Shown here piece after piece: positions 56,101-62,587 of a stretch of 64,000 nt of DNA; position 1 is the stretch's first letter, and each line of letters opens with the position of its first letter. The notes beneath the pieces were generated by a model. The model had not been told where the DNA came from, made no database searches, and worked only from the letters and a program-made list of their open reading frames with translations. Source of the stretch: BD1-7 clade bacterium. Lineage in GTDB: Bacteria; Pseudomonadota; Gammaproteobacteria; Pseudomonadales; DT-91. The stretch spans positions 1 to 64,000 of the forward strand of contig CACSIN010000012.1 in the NCBI GenBank assembly GCA_902705835.1, read 5' to 3'. Both the position numbers and the translations under genes were made by a program.

Positions 56101-57215
56101 ACTTTGTAAAGCTGCTGTTCGGTCGCCGAAAGATCGGCCGGCCGACCTTCGATCTGACTTTGCAGCGCATCCAGCACACTCACGTCTTTATCACTGAAGC
56201 CGCGCCGACGCGTGAGGTATTGTTGCTGAGCGGATGAAAGATTCTGCCAAAAATCCAATGTCGCCGTAACAGCTGACCCGGCCCCAGCGATACGTTGATC
56301 GTAAAAATCCGGCAATGGCGGTGGAGGGGTTTTGGCAATTGGCACATCCAGCGCAGTATCGCTATCCGGGAATGTCAGTTGTTTATCCAGTGTGGCTTTC
56401 AGTGTCTCAAGTCGTGGTACCAAAGCACCGTCATACACCTCTGCTGCCTGACTTTTAGCAAACGCATCGGCAATTTTCAGTAACTCCGGCTTATAGCGAT
56501 TCACCACCAGCTGATTCGTAACGGTCGCCTTGGTGATCTGCGTTTGAGCGGACAGAGCACTAACACTCTCGAGTGATGTCGACAGCTGCGTCAGGTAGTC
56601 TCCAACATAGTCGGCATAGGCATTAGGCTGCCCCGCCGGTTCTGTTTTCGCGCTATTGCCTTGCAGGCCAAACACCATGCACTGGCTGTCATGAATCACG
56701 GTCAGGTTCGACGGCACAAAATAGCCTGCAGCAGCGTCAGAATGCCGACAAATATGCAGCAATAAATGAGAAAACGCCTGAATCTGCGGCGTCTCACATA
56801 AGGTTTTCAAATCCATTGGCGCTGTGAGAACAATAAAACATAGATCCGTCGATGGACCGCCGAACGCCGGCGTATCATCAGCTTGGCCATCAAGTAACTG
56901 CAATAGCGCTCGGTTAGATAGCGGCGTCAGTGCGTGATTGACCACTCGCGACCCTGCCGGGTATAAATTATCTTGCCAAGATCGGGCAAAGCTAAACGGG
57001 TTCGATACCAACTGCTGGCCATCAGGCCCACAAAAATCCATCAAACAGGTAGCATCGAAGATATCTAAGGAATCCGCGGCCAAAGCACCATGAGCAATCA
57101 CCATCGCCCTTGTTGTTTCTTGCTGACTGGTCGTATGCCAAATATCAAATTCAGCATAACGTTCACGGCAAACTGGGAGGGTTTTCGGGTGTCGTGGCAT
57201 CGGTGCTGCGTCCAT
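44142..57215 (-). CDS. Giant TcdA/TcdB-pore-domain toxin-like protein
   Basis: This 4357-residue protein fills 13 kb. Residues about 20-200 resemble the putative adhesin (Stv-type) domain: MVIAHGALAAD, NPFSFARSW and FIVLTAPMDLKTLC. A long helical region follows. At about residues 1592, 1922 and 2222 a GKxL motif (VDGKPLNID, VDGKSLSIAD, IEGKPLQVAD) recurs, and about 50 residues after each a GxxRxxxxxGSLVLQP-like beta module, so three or more homologous modules of about 300 residues lie in tandem. Residues about 2790-3250 match the TcdA/TcdB pore-forming domain, including an Ala/Gly-rich hydrophobic stretch near 2930-2995. A PA14-like segment (near 3638-3700: GGQDLYQNNNWDNWKYP) and beta-rich tail end the protein. 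No signal peptide, RTX repeats, CPD protease or glucosyltransferase DxD is seen. The start has no strong ribosome site. Confidence 0.8.
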   Translation of the reverse strand: MDAAPMPRHPKTLPVCRERYAEFDIWHTTSQQETTRAMVIAHGALAADSLDIFDATCLMDFCGPDGQQLVSNPFSFARSWQDNLYPAGSRVVNHALTPLSNRALLQLLDGQADDTPAFGGPSTDLCFIVLTAPMDLKTLCETPQIQAFSHLLLHICRHSDAAAGYFVPSNLTVIHDSQCMVFGLQGNSAKTEPAGQPNAYADYVGDYLTQLSTSLESVSALSAQTQITKATVTNQLVVNRYKPELLKIADAFAKSQAAEVYDGALVPRLETLKATLDKQLTFPDSDTALDVPIAKTPPPPLPDFYDQRIAGAGSAVTATLDFWQNLSSAQQQYLTRRRGFSDKDVSVLDALQSQIEGRPADLSATEQQLYKVLNKADLAVALLDSADNTALRPASPKALVNGWADSLTGAQQLEKTKQSDFRLVTLGTEKDAVSTASSGLSGVLETNVSGVLIADNGRAQSTVEALNGNYRQTNRARAGYFADDVFTTAQLVRQHAADDTQIFGRGENRAEKGFVIKGRDTSSDVEFASLNGANADRSVAQINVLLSAKPAETEARLHGDLQRVNAEVAYREPGVENAYRVTLSDGNTLVFDGSVQRNLAEGVGLFAPTATDNVAPAFGFGSANESRLLAGNKPQVVSTDFADGGESGALAQLRITPEAISTANAIKLKGDAGFSSLGSALDVINQYLNLSDSVAGYRGGLAHPEALFGEKPAFKRAVTQAGVDLTDNTNLKTLSSALIAIADYETAREGLKGQAALNALTDNVRKVAEPVLVEAAVRGDPQNSRHLSVRPGESGANVRFSQVLADHVELQLNQLLEKRGVKSSKRQALIESFDTAKLAGDVETRLAQQLSQRIGRSGNSDANVSGIHSDLVANDASIYALHTFAEILGDENRGIASQQPTAKTYENILTAYFENLSEPRADAPRGVNLAPRGLPKLVEDTVETLVQGNGDLASFVDGVRAFKAAHPSLLQGNNGQFFEQAEQHLDVVLQSDSLNGVSYDIPAGLDAAASESAGRDFVQQAVTITSAQIPAAADDDAGTAIRYVDSNGDSFADFSTEARKAAAAGNPVDPKTPKIPFFDEASIPDGYNRYTLRGSGDVVYEPVDSSRQRFIVKKDLADNINAVFRDPTEVTPEQLAYSIQYQQVAFADAGPAQLGGYLADRRRSLATALETNPDNASLLAQQAQVNSKLSELQKAVDASGSNYEKRIFSDLLENTVDLRSNRTKVAKVDNWLSSKELFTDDQTIRTSLQDRFEQLDLPIQRASRSPDDVRELAGDVSRKLSRYDSELHRIDRNLTSNGAQADSANVDQKAAVEAARQQFVDVLVDVLETPTSRGGGQLSQRLAVAEVVQNRAASLKRDDVKVNELRQSLQDVTTHLADAAINELKVIAEQPDDIGRAAQLDSALFDQRIGPDATTPYKAFLSTLIDDPKTIKRLTGGILKEALSHVDNRGVPGSATEYERVFSELAGGVNRDQFGPIAADVPASVSRGRSDARSIAVNVSADAYPDAFAKAVNNALVSFAATGEDASPFLSALYTYLDTIPAGQPTNAGTKTSEPRVLTREQFVDALVGDTSDNHNTFHNVLSRELAGITKVDGKPLNIDPQLRQLWAGLVPSEPAANGAAGQSSEQVTIDSVESITTTKDGAGHRQIRYKNAAGDTLDIQPFDPAQPAAGRHALTFASGQTLLVSNDGKTAPISVTADAIASINWLNQPQGLATPETIQQSFDYVSALADNGQISAADFASKVAGALAELQERGEPSKTEFTALAEKTFGYLRETTHASDVATAFSQALTATLGDDALQPAVDRFAPQLSDDYHLALPALDANGPALRAQYNELADSLHENQLSVDQGVVDSSFSSLLTQASTAQDSPRAALDTAGRFILDHADTGTDVSVLVRGVAEFVSTRTDIPQADASWLAVIADARSVDGKSLSIADDARQSLKQHLSSVNDQTVEVDLPALNDATNTVPKLIGSQTPDGFQRIITTEGSLVLQPKNAATVGYRYTDAAAQAIGAFTSDGKSVSAQALSEGFDYYAGQVAAGAGIDAAGFADVVADRLSELGSLANPQAEKFNALLGKTLQYLDTHTEAQSAFDQAIASQYSPEGLSQRTQALAPQQLAHLQDVLPVLDPTQGDKRQAFNQFAKEVGIATVDASSPVTAARYQDVTTSLLTGVTDEAANATATALVNAVSDLTAAGVDASAPLKALDTLASNHPTAAILETTALLGQTTAIEGKPLQVADPSLLTALSAISDPNTQANTLKVVSDLTQIADVGAPAPVGESAPPGYRRLQLRDGSLVLQPQDGQSASYQFSADTLPVIEAINKPASSLTPELRSAAFDYYGSLSANGSGNLAPQAFVDFVARQTDYLLSAGDTTAYQSFVQKTEVYLSAPSAHEAIQATQLISRLERVYASHDNATEFIQHYGNQLVHDVNVEINGQLQRLTALQEKAVDNIALIAGDADLPKGTSTVLDYFSDQSRIDSLKASGSLTAESEQQLSAHLQLLKSLSALQEDETLQAQGWEQDLNGFGYKQPASSDSRDLQKRTETDGHLDFEAIDEETARSIGKSIVSKRHQLADFDAKALGAVLNQTQHLSDGQRADFGSVLNTSVNAEILSGTDTSVSVPAPSALTPDRLDAILDQTRTARQSDGVSQALEIARGNALADRFRETVGDLQKQYGLGSEPSASESGGDVSGTTSAQFDGAVPLLQTLQESPSGGFDIDFVSEDGEVKSVHTEDTVFKEVSDLIGQGVDEAVTAGESSASPGNRLFPNRAGGVSESGGIELPDAESLSSLNTAFAFQALFNFFERGALSGDTSSSALATVLKVHQFVNLARVGYGVTLDTAHGIKLLKQLYQTSGVASDTVEAGKSLTEAIGETLAGGADAVFGALSAGLDIYELTQAQTAREKAIIGTQLGFDAGSSLIGAGAIATGITGAVANSVEASATAAVAAATGVEAAEAAATAATAVAVGSAAAALGTAFSIGGSLFAGLGIGIVGLVDTFTKIASDVDNVGRYFYSIGRTYKTGGFVYDNNTRVARAVGTGAIDSINLDTGDITYADQLIDASGPNTFYPEDDYKAAPINIPKALGLGKTGTDYDLIFSKTVILPVGVPADRISYGYNIDPGITTNYYKHVKTGVIHGGFDYGITVTGPTRKDFFDDHTNPSDQAQLGFEVAREIGKGGQPFHFDIYNGSEWAIQHIDVKYKASHAVNVTLGANDRTLVVPTIPAEFVNKVYYNLYGRGGNYTLVLADNAGINAYQKGDKPATWVLSEQNLHNQNVSVTDHGIHIGSSYVGFQNPRQQTVLIPSQYDGDVFKVDFDSKHTIAFYVNGEDFDTKNHKPTGKARQGLIQHLKNLDAKHQLHAYTRITHYHNSDGKILDLAIYNRTNAHILAPVGAIGKDLLFLDNQEQNVIRLNAELTSTPETYGLPRFNGDSHLDGIGGDKLLVLQMTHTLPGGHKAHFVFTEGKNGFVLQRIDGDKALLTDLEKAGDNALSIIRDAFAAPVQVAGWLTVANGKDQTISIRSRDGFLFDPEQNGASLSALVAHNTEQTHSLDPVARGLHGVAYFENHDVTTIAQAEQLISTQKASADYDVDTLRFEEWGNKAKGTLGDFLGKNAKLNHGDANHWHDDVIHQLDGNIYLKKGDHALKLWHDQGIRLRLGGQDLYQNNNWDNWKYPQDLTFHAAKDGYYKLNILYYEKHGGAILDLKVDGKDLSKAMIDGPAENKDADTDAPAHLLALNHTTQTLATTDKSGKVTTVLLGKKGDIALSQKVVETHETSNGYRVTTDDGLTWLVNQGGQGNLVDVGKKWIDAHSTDWQQRLIALLHQEQAAKPLGGLNKFHTIEVHGLNVDTNPTETQRIIKWDRTKKRFQALGVDPSIIRGSFDYGHYASEDPKYFLKSLKAFYDPNSKTLVFGNAPGRSDHLTLIDSSSLPGQALLYDEQTKQLISQAIPTADQIEASFKGVSLVTNGKREDQTNFIQHGKALFEGHSVQLLHYVDHAYQITTGDGRDFRLLKTGPELVGVTDTWLKNNNNQLNDNYPTNALVAVYNTEVDGLKATLHQSESARAIAGWILPGSQQTLFKTNALPTQTHLSVLGYSSNYNEVYVTSFNNKDFTQDVYRLDQKGDADKFDSYSMAKIVGEGNDKTLLLSTAESAESLQVPAIDGVNNLVLATEAGSETFNINNDALSSYSHIIFDSGANADSTPDTINFQGILNANNMVATLDSDKLVLIDKASGHTIEVDHALGDDGKSAASHLVLHSLGLPDLNVDTLVKQLQSSKGTDSAGHPQLSLRNVYLKNIQAPNHDSSPSSQKTVRDGDEAGVSLNVDHLVQAMASMSSRGDVKIDDQDRLQDDNNLGKIIGDPNQHG

Positions 57216-57567
57216 ATTGCAGATTAAACACGTAGGATGATCGTTCTGTGATTATAGACGCTCGAACGATCTGCTATCCGATATCTGACGTGCGTTGGAA
57301 GGACTAATTAGTCCCCACAAAAGCGACCTTTCGACGCGCACATCGAACGACGCCGGTAGTACGGTGTGTCTACTGACATTCCCTCTATTTTGTTGGGCCT
57401 GATTGACTCGTTGCGTTAACCACCTATTCAACTGCGCAGTCACCCGCCACTTTTATCTCAGACGAAGACAAATATCGCTAGGTTATCGAACCTCCGATTT
57501 CTCGCCTAAACTGAAAATAACGCTGGTATCCAGCCAGCACTCTGTCCTTCGCTTTAGCAGGTGTTTT
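57216..57567. other. Divergent promoter region of the giant gene
   Basis: About 350 bases between the giant gene and a small plus-strand gene. I see no convincing promoter or operator palindrome in it. Confidence 0.35.
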
Positions 57568-57804
57568 ATGAACGCAGGAACCTATGAATTTGCAAGCCTA
57601 AACGAACAGGCATTAGTTCAGGTACAGCAATTAGAAACCGACCTAGATGCGGTGATTCTTGCCATGAGTAAAGAAACAACCGCCCTACCGCCGCAGAAAC
57701 TGTGCCCGAGCATGGCCGCCCTGCATGAGCACGATCTTAAACGCGTTCAAACGCTTGAACAGCAGACACGCACCTTACTTTTGGTTTGTAAAGGCGAGTG
57801 CTGA
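57568..57804 (+). CDS. Small helical protein, unknown function
   Basis: The product is 78 residues from the ATG at 57568 with CAGGTG upstream. It is helical (ASLNEQALVQVQQLETDLDA, then LHEHDLKRVQTLEQQTRTLL) and ends LLVCKGEC with two Cys near the C-terminus. No family recognised. It diverges from the giant toxin-like gene across 350 bases; whether it is linked to it is unknown. Confidence 0.5.
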   Translation: MNAGTYEFASLNEQALVQVQQLETDLDAVILAMSKETTALPPQKLCPSMAALHEHDLKRVQTLEQQTRTLLLVCKGEC

Positions 57805-57923
57805 CTGGGCTTCGTTCTATATCGAAGCACTCTTCTGGCTTTCAACATTGTTCCAACCCAACTCTCCCTAGCGCCCCCTACTGAGCCATTCCCTTAGCTA
57901 TCTATCTATTTCTATATTTCCGC

Positions 57924-57942
57924 CTCAGCGGACAGCGCTGAG
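57924..57942. terminator. Small stem-loop
   Basis: CTCAGCG (57924-57930) pairs perfectly with CGCTGAG (57936-57942) around GACAG, 120 bases after the small gene. No T-run. Confidence 0.25.
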
Positions 57943-58058
57943 ATAGGGTGATCTAGTGGCAGATACACACTGTGATGCATATGCGCCGCCTTGATCTGTG
58001 CACAAAAACCGTGTCAAATGCCTGACTCGATCGAATACTGCCAGCCGAGACCGATATC

Positions 58059-58478
58059 ATGTGGATTCAAAAAGACATTCGCCTCAAAGCGCAACATCGG
58101 GGTTTTCATCTCGTCACTGAGGATATCGTGCAGCAGCTGCGCGAGCTGGCCGATATTCAAATTGGCATGATGAATGTGTTTATCAAACATACTTCGGCAT
58201 CACTCACCATCAACGAAAATGCCGACCCAACGGTGCGCGATGATTTTGAAAGCCACTTCAGTCGCACCGTGCCCGAAGATGCGCCGTACTACAAACACGT
58301 ACTGGAAGGCAGCGATGATATGCCCGCCCACCTCAAAAGCAGCTTGCTCGGCAGCAGCCTCAATATTCCGATCAGCAACGGTCGATTGAATATGGGTATC
58401 TGGCAAGGCATCTATCTGTGTGAACATCGCAATCATGGTGGCGCTAGGCAACTGGTTGTGACCATTCAAGGCCAATAA
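58059..58478 (+). CDS. yjbQ: YjbQ family (UPF0047) protein
   Basis: The product is 139 residues. GMMNVFIKHTSASLTINENA, then DPTVRDDFESHFSRTVPED and LLGSSLNIPISNGRLNMGIW followed by GIYLCEHRNHGG match the YjbQ/UPF0047 family end to end. The conserved His/Asp/Glu residues fit a small metal- or phosphate-binding site; the E. coli protein has weak thiamine-phosphate-synthase activity. The start has no strong ribosome site. It is followed 29 bases later by the SDR gene, so the two may be co-transcribed. Confidence 0.93.
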   Translation: MWIQKDIRLKAQHRGFHLVTEDIVQQLRELADIQIGMMNVFIKHTSASLTINENADPTVRDDFESHFSRTVPEDAPYYKHVLEGSDDMPAHLKSSLLGSSLNIPISNGRLNMGIWQGIYLCEHRNHGGARQLVVTIQGQ

Positions 58479-58507
58479 CACGGTACCTTCCCAATAAGGA
58501 ACACCCC

Positions 58508-59488
58508 ATGAAAGTTGTTGTTACCGGCGCTACCGGCTTTATCGCTCAACATTGTATTCAAGAGCTGTTAAGCCATCGCTACACCGTTGTGGGTACGGTT
58601 AGAAATATCCAACGTGCACGTCAGAGCTGCCCGATTTTGCAAAAACTGGATCTAGTCGAAGCCGACTTACTCGATGATAGCGGCTGGGTGGATGCATTCG
58701 ATGGTGCTGATGCCGTATTGCATACCGCATCACCGGTGATAATTGACGGCAAAGAAGCCGATTTAATCGGGCCGGCAGTTGAGGGCACCGAACGTGTACT
58801 TCGCGCTGCAGCAAACGCTGGCGTCAAACGTATTGTGCTTACCTCGTCGACAGCTGCGATTGTGAATACCGACGCAGAAGTATACACCGAAGAAAACTGG
58901 TCGGAACCCGAGCGCTGCAGCCCCTACCCGAAGAGTAAAACACTGGCAGAACGCGCCGCTTGGCAATTGATAGAAAACCTACCGGAAGACACACGACCTG
59001 AGCTGGTTGTTTGCAATCCTTGCGTGGTTCTCGGGCCACCGTTGTCGGCGCAGGTATCATCTTCAGTGTCGATTATTCAGAAGTTAATGAACCGCCGTAT
59101 TCCCGCTATGCCGAATATCGGGTTTTCGATCGTTGATGTGCGTGATATTGCCATTGCACACCGGTTAGCGTTGGAAACCCCTGAAGCCGCAGGAAACCGA
59201 TATCTGCTATCAACGGAGTTTTACTGGTTGAGGGATATCGCTGCAGAGCTTCGAAAGAGCTTTGCGGATCAAGGTATTCGGCCAACTCGATTAAAGATTC
59301 CGAATTTGCTGATTGGTTTTGCCGCCCGAGTGCATCCATTTGCGCGCACATTAGCGGATGATTTGGGTCAACGCTCACAACACGATACCCAAAAAGCGCG
59401 TCAGCAATTGGGGTGGAGGCCTAGACCTGTGAAAGATACCATCATCGCCACCGGTCAGGCACTTATCGACCAGAAACTACTGGATTAA
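58508..59488 (+). CDS. Extended SDR reductase (dihydroflavonol-4-reductase-like)
   Basis: The product is 326 residues. The NAD(P) motif is TGATGFIAQHCIQELL (residues 7-22). The catalytic pair sits in SPYPKSKTLAERAAW (Y-x3-K), with the Ser/Thr in VLTSSTAAIVN. It fits NAD(P)H-dependent epimerase/reductases of the aldehyde- or 4-reductase group. AAGGA precedes the ATG. It converges on the MarR gene with a stem-loop between. Confidence 0.9.
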   Translation: MKVVVTGATGFIAQHCIQELLSHRYTVVGTVRNIQRARQSCPILQKLDLVEADLLDDSGWVDAFDGADAVLHTASPVIIDGKEADLIGPAVEGTERVLRAAANAGVKRIVLTSSTAAIVNTDAEVYTEENWSEPERCSPYPKSKTLAERAAWQLIENLPEDTRPELVVCNPCVVLGPPLSAQVSSSVSIIQKLMNRRIPAMPNIGFSIVDVRDIAIAHRLALETPEAAGNRYLLSTEFYWLRDIAAELRKSFADQGIRPTRLKIPNLLIGFAARVHPFARTLADDLGQRSQHDTQKARQQLGWRPRPVKDTIIATGQALIDQKLLD

Positions 59489-59513
59489 TACCGCCTAGGG
59501 CGCACTGTTACCA

Positions 59514-59533
59514 GCAACAACCTACGTTGTTGC
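59514..59533. terminator. Terminator between convergent SDR and MarR genes
   Basis: GCAACAAC (59514-59521) pairs perfectly with GTTGTTGC (59526-59533) around CTAC, 26 bases after the SDR stop and 19 bases beyond the MarR stop. Confidence 0.5.
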
Positions 59534-59551
59534 GCGCTCGATTCATCGGCG

Positions 59552-59983
59552 TTATGTCTCTTGGGCTAATCCATTCACTGTTTGCATCGCATCGATCATT
59601 TCAGCCAACGCATGGTCACCCAAGCTCTGGCCAATAACGTCATCCAATTGCGCCAAATATTGACGCGCCGACGAGATCAAGTGTTCGCCTTGTTCGGTAA
59701 ATCGAATCATTTTCTGCCGCCCTTTGCCATCGATTTGCTCGAGATACCCCAGATGGCAGAGTTCTTTCACTGTTTTTGCCACCATCTGCCGCGATACACC
59801 CAAGTTACGCGCAATGTCCGACGCATAGTTAACACCGCATTCAAGAATACTGAGAAAGTTCAGCATCGGCGGCGTTACCGACACAAAGCCGTCTCGCGTC
59901 AGGGCTCGAGTTAGATATGCCGTCATTTGTTCGTGTAGCGATGAGCTGGCAAACACCAACTGTAACGAGAGGCTCTCTACCAT
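59552..59983 (-). CDS. MarR family transcriptional regulator
   Basis: The product is 143 residues from the ATG at 59983, with GAGG upstream; the longer frame start at 60016 lies inside an operator. VTPPMLNFLSILECGVNYAS, then DIARNLGVSRQMVAKTVKEL form the winged helix, with the wing KGRQKMIRFTEQGEHLISS. It diverges from a small membrane-protein gene, and two palindromes in the gap (59999-60015 and 60042-60058) are almost certainly its operators, giving control of both genes. Confidence 0.92.
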   Translation of the reverse strand: MVESLSLQLVFASSSLHEQMTAYLTRALTRDGFVSVTPPMLNFLSILECGVNYASDIARNLGVSRQMVAKTVKELCHLGYLEQIDGKGRQKMIRFTEQGEHLISSARQYLAQLDDVIGQSLGDHALAEMIDAMQTVNGLAQET

Positions 59984-59998
59984 AGGTATGCCTCTTTC

Positions 59999-60015
59999 TG
60001 TCAACCTAGTTGACA
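59999..60015. promoter_or_regulatory. MarR operator, site 1 (perfect palindrome)
   Basis: TGTCAACCTAGTTGACA is a perfect 17-base palindrome just upstream of the MarR gene start. A near copy lies 43 bases away (centre to centre). Confidence 0.75.
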
Positions 60016-60041
60016 TACTAAACTCTCCACTTTACTCTCTA

Positions 60042-60058
60042 TGTCAACCAAGTTTACA
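60042..60058. promoter_or_regulatory. MarR operator, site 2
   Basis: TGTCAACCAAGTTTACA matches site 1 at 15 of 17 positions. It sits directly before the ribosome site of the plus-strand membrane gene, 43 bases (about four helical turns) from site 1. Confidence 0.65.
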
Positions 60059-60071
60059 AGGAGAAGTAACG

Positions 60072-60479
60072 ATGATCACGTTAAAAAATACACTGCGTAT
60101 AAATGCTACCAGCTGCATTGGCTTTGGGCTGCTTTTTATGCTGTTTAGCAGTACTACTAACCAGTTTTTATCCGCCACAGAACCTGCACCTGCGATCATT
60201 ATTCAGGTATTGGGGGCAATATTGCTCGTCAATGGCTTGCATCTGCTTTGGGCCAGTAAACTGAAAACACCGTCTGCCATATTGGTAATGTATTTTTCGG
60301 TCGGTGACTTTTTATGGGTATTTTTGTCTGCTGTGCTCGCTCTGCTCGGCATCTGGATTGATACACCAGCGGGGATCGCAGCAACGCTGATTATCGCCTT
60401 AATGGTCGGTACCCTAGGTACCCTGCAATTAGCAAACTTGCCGAAACAACCGATCGCATCAAGCCGGCTTCATCGCTAA
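60072..60479 (+). CDS. Four-helix membrane protein controlled by MarR
   Basis: The product is 135 residues from the ATG at 60072 with AAGGAGA upstream. Four hydrophobic segments (about residues 15-30, 43-62, 71-94 and 101-121) span the inner membrane. The family is not recognised with certainty. Its promoter contains the two MarR palindromes, so it is probably the main regulated target and may act in a stress or solvent response. The alpha/beta hydrolase 110 bases downstream may be included. Confidence 0.78.
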   Translation: MITLKNTLRINATSCIGFGLLFMLFSSTTNQFLSATEPAPAIIIQVLGAILLVNGLHLLWASKLKTPSAILVMYFSVGDFLWVFLSAVLALLGIWIDTPAGIAATLIIALMVGTLGTLQLANLPKQPIASSRLHR

Positions 60480-60589
60480 CCACTCAAACTCAATGGTGTT
60501 TCTGCCCGGCGGTTCAGCGATTTCGGAACTCGCCAATACCGGATAGTCGAAAAACAGAGGGCAAAGAGTCGTCTGTAACGGAGAACACG

Positions 60590-61291
60590 ATGAACACCTA
60601 CGTATTGGTTCACGGCGCATGGCACGGTGCCTGGTGCTGGCGCGACGTTAAACACTACCTAGCCGCCTCAGGCGCGGTAGTTTACACACCTTGCATGCCT
60701 GCGGTTGGCGAACGTGTGAACGAAGATGCATCGACAGTGACATTCAGTGATTATGTTGACGACCTAGTGTATTACTTGAATGACAACGTGCCTGAAGAAA
60801 GCGTCACACTTGTCGGCCATAGCCTTGGCGGCGGTGTCGCCGTTGCGGCTGCTGACCATGTAATCAATCGCCTGAAAGAAGTTGTTATTCTTGATGGCTT
60901 GATGCTGGAATCTGGTGAATGTTGTTTTGACTACCTACCGGAAGCCTTAGTTGCCCAGCGCATTGCCGATGCGCAACTGTTCGGCGGCGACAGGATGCCG
61001 CCCCCGTCTCTGGACGTATTAGGTATTGAATCACCGGAACAACGCCAATGGGCAACGCAGCACTTAACGCCACACCCATTGAAAACCTATCAAACCTCAG
61101 CGCCCGAACGTATTTATCCTCTGTCGGAATTACCGGTCAGATACATTAATCACACGCGCCCCAAATATCCATATACCCATGTGTTCAATCAAAAGGCGGA
61201 AGCACTAGGCTGGTCGATTGAAGCAATCAGCGCACCACACGAAGCAGTGATAACACACCCACGAGAAGTCGCCGGCTGTTTGCTGCAGTGA
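60590..61291 (+). CDS. Alpha/beta hydrolase (esterase-like)
   Basis: The product is 233 residues. LVHGAWHGAWCWRDV is the oxyanion segment of the salicylate-esterase/hydroxynitrile-lyase group (methyl esterase-like). The nucleophile is Ser78 in GHSLGGG; ISAPHEAVITHP gives the His, and an Asp is expected before it. GGAGA precedes the ATG. It is a small cytosolic esterase, possibly under the same MarR control as the gene before it. Confidence 0.88.
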   Translation: MNTYVLVHGAWHGAWCWRDVKHYLAASGAVVYTPCMPAVGERVNEDASTVTFSDYVDDLVYYLNDNVPEESVTLVGHSLGGGVAVAAADHVINRLKEVVILDGLMLESGECCFDYLPEALVAQRIADAQLFGGDRMPPPSLDVLGIESPEQRQWATQHLTPHPLKTYQTSAPERIYPLSELPVRYINHTRPKYPYTHVFNQKAEALGWSIEAISAPHEAVITHPREVAGCLLQ

Positions 61292-61321
61292 GGTTAAAAA
61301 CTCAGCCTCCAAGCAACCTCA
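61289..61321. terminator. Possible bidirectional stem-loop
   Basis: TGAGGTT (61289-61295) and AACCTCA (61315-61321) are a perfect inverted repeat that includes the hydrolase stop codon, between convergent genes. Weak evidence for termination. Confidence 0.25.
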
Positions 61322-61393
61322 GCCATGGCCTATCTGTTAGTGTCGGCAACACCCCCATCAACTGACGGTGCGAATCGCGCGTCGGGGGGCATA

Positions 61394-62416
61394 TCAATGT
61401 ATCACAGCATCAAGTCCATCTCGGTCAAGTTGATTCACAATCACCGGATACACTTTCGAATGGTATAGCTCAAGCGTATTCCAACCGATATCCGGGTGCA
61501 TCCCGCCAACCAACGGATTAATCACCATACTGCTGTCGGTGTTAAAGTGTTCAATGGCTTCATCGGGCGTTAATACGCTATATGCACCGGATTCCCTCAA
61601 ACCTTGAACGGTTTCAGCATCACACTCTCGGCAGCTGACACGCGAGGTATGGCTGATATTCTGATAAGACATGGCGTCAAACAACATGAACTTTCCATGT
61701 TCATGCCAGACTTTGTCTGGGTCTTCATGAATCAACAAAAAGCTCAAGTTATCGGCGGGCGCATAATAGCGCCCATCAACGTCTTGCTTGTTGCAAAGGG
61801 CATGATATTCAGCCTCTGTATCGGCACAATGAAACGCAGGGTGATAATCCAGACCGGCGCGTGCAGCCCGTTTAGCGGCCGGTCGGCTGTTACCACCAAT
61901 ACCGACAATTTCATTGATCGGTGATACCGGTAGATGTTCGAGTTTGATCTCTAGCCCGCGATAACTCACGGTTTCGCCGCGTAATAGCTGCAGAATGATC
62001 TCAAGCTTTTCATTAAATACCTGGCCACGATGCTCCCAATCAACATCAAACAACTGGTACTCGCATTCACGGTAACCCAGCGCCAATATCGTTTTCACCC
62101 GGCCGCTACTCAATAAATCGAGCATGGTGATTTGTTCAGCTATCTCAAGCGGGTCGTGTAAGGGAGCTAGCACGGCAGCATTACGAATCCGCAGTTTGTT
62201 GGTGCAGCCCACGGCTAATGCAGAGGCGAGCATCGGTGAGCTCATAAACCCATCATTGCTGATGTGATGCTCAGAGAAGGCACAAAAATTCAGTTTGCTA
62301 TCGGCCCAACGAATCATCTGGTGCATTTCATGATGAAGTTGGTTGCTGGAGGCAGTATCCGGTGAGGGGTAACGTCGAGTGTGAAAAATCATCGACGTCG
62401 TGTGAGTATCTTCCAT
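61394..62416 (-). CDS. LLM class flavin-dependent oxidoreductase
   Basis: The product is 340 residues, with AAGGA before the ATG. FCAFSEHHISNDGFMSSPML is the luciferase-like N-terminal block; VLAPLHDPLEIAEQITMLDL and LSSGRVKTILALGYRECEYQ bind FMN; INEIVGIGGNSRPAAKRAAR is the second block. It is a bacterial-luciferase-like monooxygenase with reduced FMN from another protein. No reductase partner is adjacent in the window. The 2OG oxygenase lies 171 bases upstream on the same strand. Confidence 0.9.
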   Translation of the reverse strand: MEDTHTTSMIFHTRRYPSPDTASSNQLHHEMHQMIRWADSKLNFCAFSEHHISNDGFMSSPMLASALAVGCTNKLRIRNAAVLAPLHDPLEIAEQITMLDLLSSGRVKTILALGYRECEYQLFDVDWEHRGQVFNEKLEIILQLLRGETVSYRGLEIKLEHLPVSPINEIVGIGGNSRPAAKRAARAGLDYHPAFHCADTEAEYHALCNKQDVDGRYYAPADNLSFLLIHEDPDKVWHEHGKFMLFDAMSYQNISHTSRVSCRECDAETVQGLRESGAYSVLTPDEAIEHFNTDSSMVINPLVGGMHPDIGWNTLELYHSKVYPVIVNQLDRDGLDAVIH

Positions 62417-62587
62417 AGAGCAATCCTTGCGCTGAAGCCATTGCCACAGCTGCTATGAAGTAAATGAGGTTACCGCTATGACCGCATAAATTGATCGCAG
62501 GTTCCCACGCCTCAACAATGATCCGTTTCGGTAAGCTCGCCGATGAACCGTTGGAACTGGTAAACAAGGCGCTAAAGGGCGACTGCC

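Noticed and set aside
44142..57215. An RTX or MARTX-type toxin.
   Set aside because: No GGxGxDxxx repeats and no C80 cysteine protease motif are visible; the pore-like domain alone does not make it MARTX.
62417..62587. A minus-strand frame of 89 codons in the gap before the LLM oxidoreductase.
   Set aside because: It overlaps both neighbours' ends and has no protein family or ribosome site; it appears to be chance.
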